This document shows, one piece after another, positions 13,682 through 13,837 of a stretch of DNA of 13,837 nucleotides; position 1 is the first letter of the stretch; the number at the start of each line of letters is the position of its first letter. The notes below the pieces were generated by a model. That model was given only the letters and a program-made list of their open reading frames with translations, was not told the origin of the DNA and did no database searches. This DNA is from Gammaproteobacteria bacterium (GTDB lineage Bacteria; Pseudomonadota; Gammaproteobacteria; UBA5335; SLRW01): the NCBI GenBank assembly GCA_007134115.1, contig SLLK01000116.1, positions 1-13,837 of the forward strand. Reading direction: 5' to 3'. The position numbers were made by a program, and so were the translations under genes.

Positions 13682-13837
13682 TTATCAGCGCCGCCACCAC
13701 GCGGCGATCTTCGGCAAGCAGGATATTGAAGGTGCGGCACGCTGCCTGCGTGGTCATGACTTCCACGCCGATCTGTCTTTCATGCAATATGCGCAGAATG
13801 GACGGGGCAGGGAAGCGCAACTGATCGCCGGTGCCCA
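13656..13837 (-). CDS. Mth938/DUF498-like protein, C-terminal part (cut by window edge)
   Basis: Reading the minus strand from 13835, one frame stays open for 59 codons to a TAA at 13658-13656. The peptide includes GTGDQLRFPAPSILRIL, GVEVMTTQAACRTFNILLAE and RRVVAALI. This matches the C-terminal pattern of the Mth938-like (DUF498; NDUFAF3-related) family as I know it: GTG near the start of the segment, LRFP, IGVEVM and AACRTxNIL. Its cellular role is not established to my knowledge. The N-terminal part lies beyond base 13837. The gene is convergent with rpoS and overlaps its last 26 bases, so the terminal RpoS codons are read in antisense by this gene. The other two minus frames hit stops quickly, which supports the frame chosen. 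Confidence 0.82.
   Translation of the reverse strand, partial: GTGDQLRFPAPSILRILHERQIGVEVMTTQAACRTFNILLAEDRRVVAALIINATASPQ

Noticed and set aside
13689..13706. CGCCGC/GCGGCG inverted repeat just after rpoS, as a terminator
   Set aside because: No T tract follows on the plus strand, and the bases encode Arg-Arg-Val-Val-Ala-Ala of the minus-strand DUF498-like gene.
1..13837. Defence island, prophage, transposon, CRISPR or toxin-antitoxin content
   Set aside because: Every long frame with coding character belongs to a conserved core family; no integrase, transposase, repeat array or composition break was seen.

Overview
The window is a GC-rich chromosomal core segment of a gammaproteobacterium. 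The gene order accA-tilS-pyrG-kdsA-eno-ftsB-ispD-ispF-truD-surE-pcm-nlpD-rpoS is the classic one of this class (compare the Pseudomonas and E. coli rpoS neighbourhoods). The extra genes smr (opposite strand) and yqaA, together with the high GC, fit a Chromatiales- or Ectothiorhodospiraceae-like lineage. That finer placement is an inference.

Layout. Bases 1-151 hold no recognisable gene. accA (fatty acid synthesis) and tilS (tRNA-Ile lysidine synthetase) follow. A 199-bp gap carries a candidate promoter and a strong GC hairpin ahead of pyrG. pyrG-kdsA-eno-ftsB-ispD-ispF-truD form a dense plus-strand run with ATGA or TGATG overlaps and short gaps. A minus-strand Smr-domain gene faces truD tail-to-tail and is divergent from surE across 180 bp with a near-symmetric -10 element. 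surE-pcm-yqaA-nlpD are almost fused, with 1-3 nt overlaps or gaps. rpoS follows 63 bp after nlpD, with a good sigma-70-like promoter candidate inside nlpD. The right edge holds the C-terminal 59 codons of a minus-strand Mth938/DUF498-type gene whose stop codon lies inside the 3' end of rpoS.

How the genes fit together. Enolase makes PEP, a substrate of KdsA. PyrG makes CTP, which is used to activate KDO (the product of the KdsA pathway) and by IspD. IspD and IspF are successive-module enzymes of the MEP isoprenoid pathway. FtsB and NlpD belong to the division machinery. TilS and TruD modify tRNA. SurE, Pcm and RpoS form the stationary-phase cluster.

No defence system, mobile element, CRISPR array, rRNA or tRNA gene was seen. 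The more notable points are a KdsA with the complete metal-dependent ligand set, an NlpD whose LytM site lacks only one zinc-ligand histidine, an Smr protein with an intact DLHG motif, the internal rpoS promoter candidate, and the tail-to-tail overlap at rpoS. I see no clearly new biological system here.
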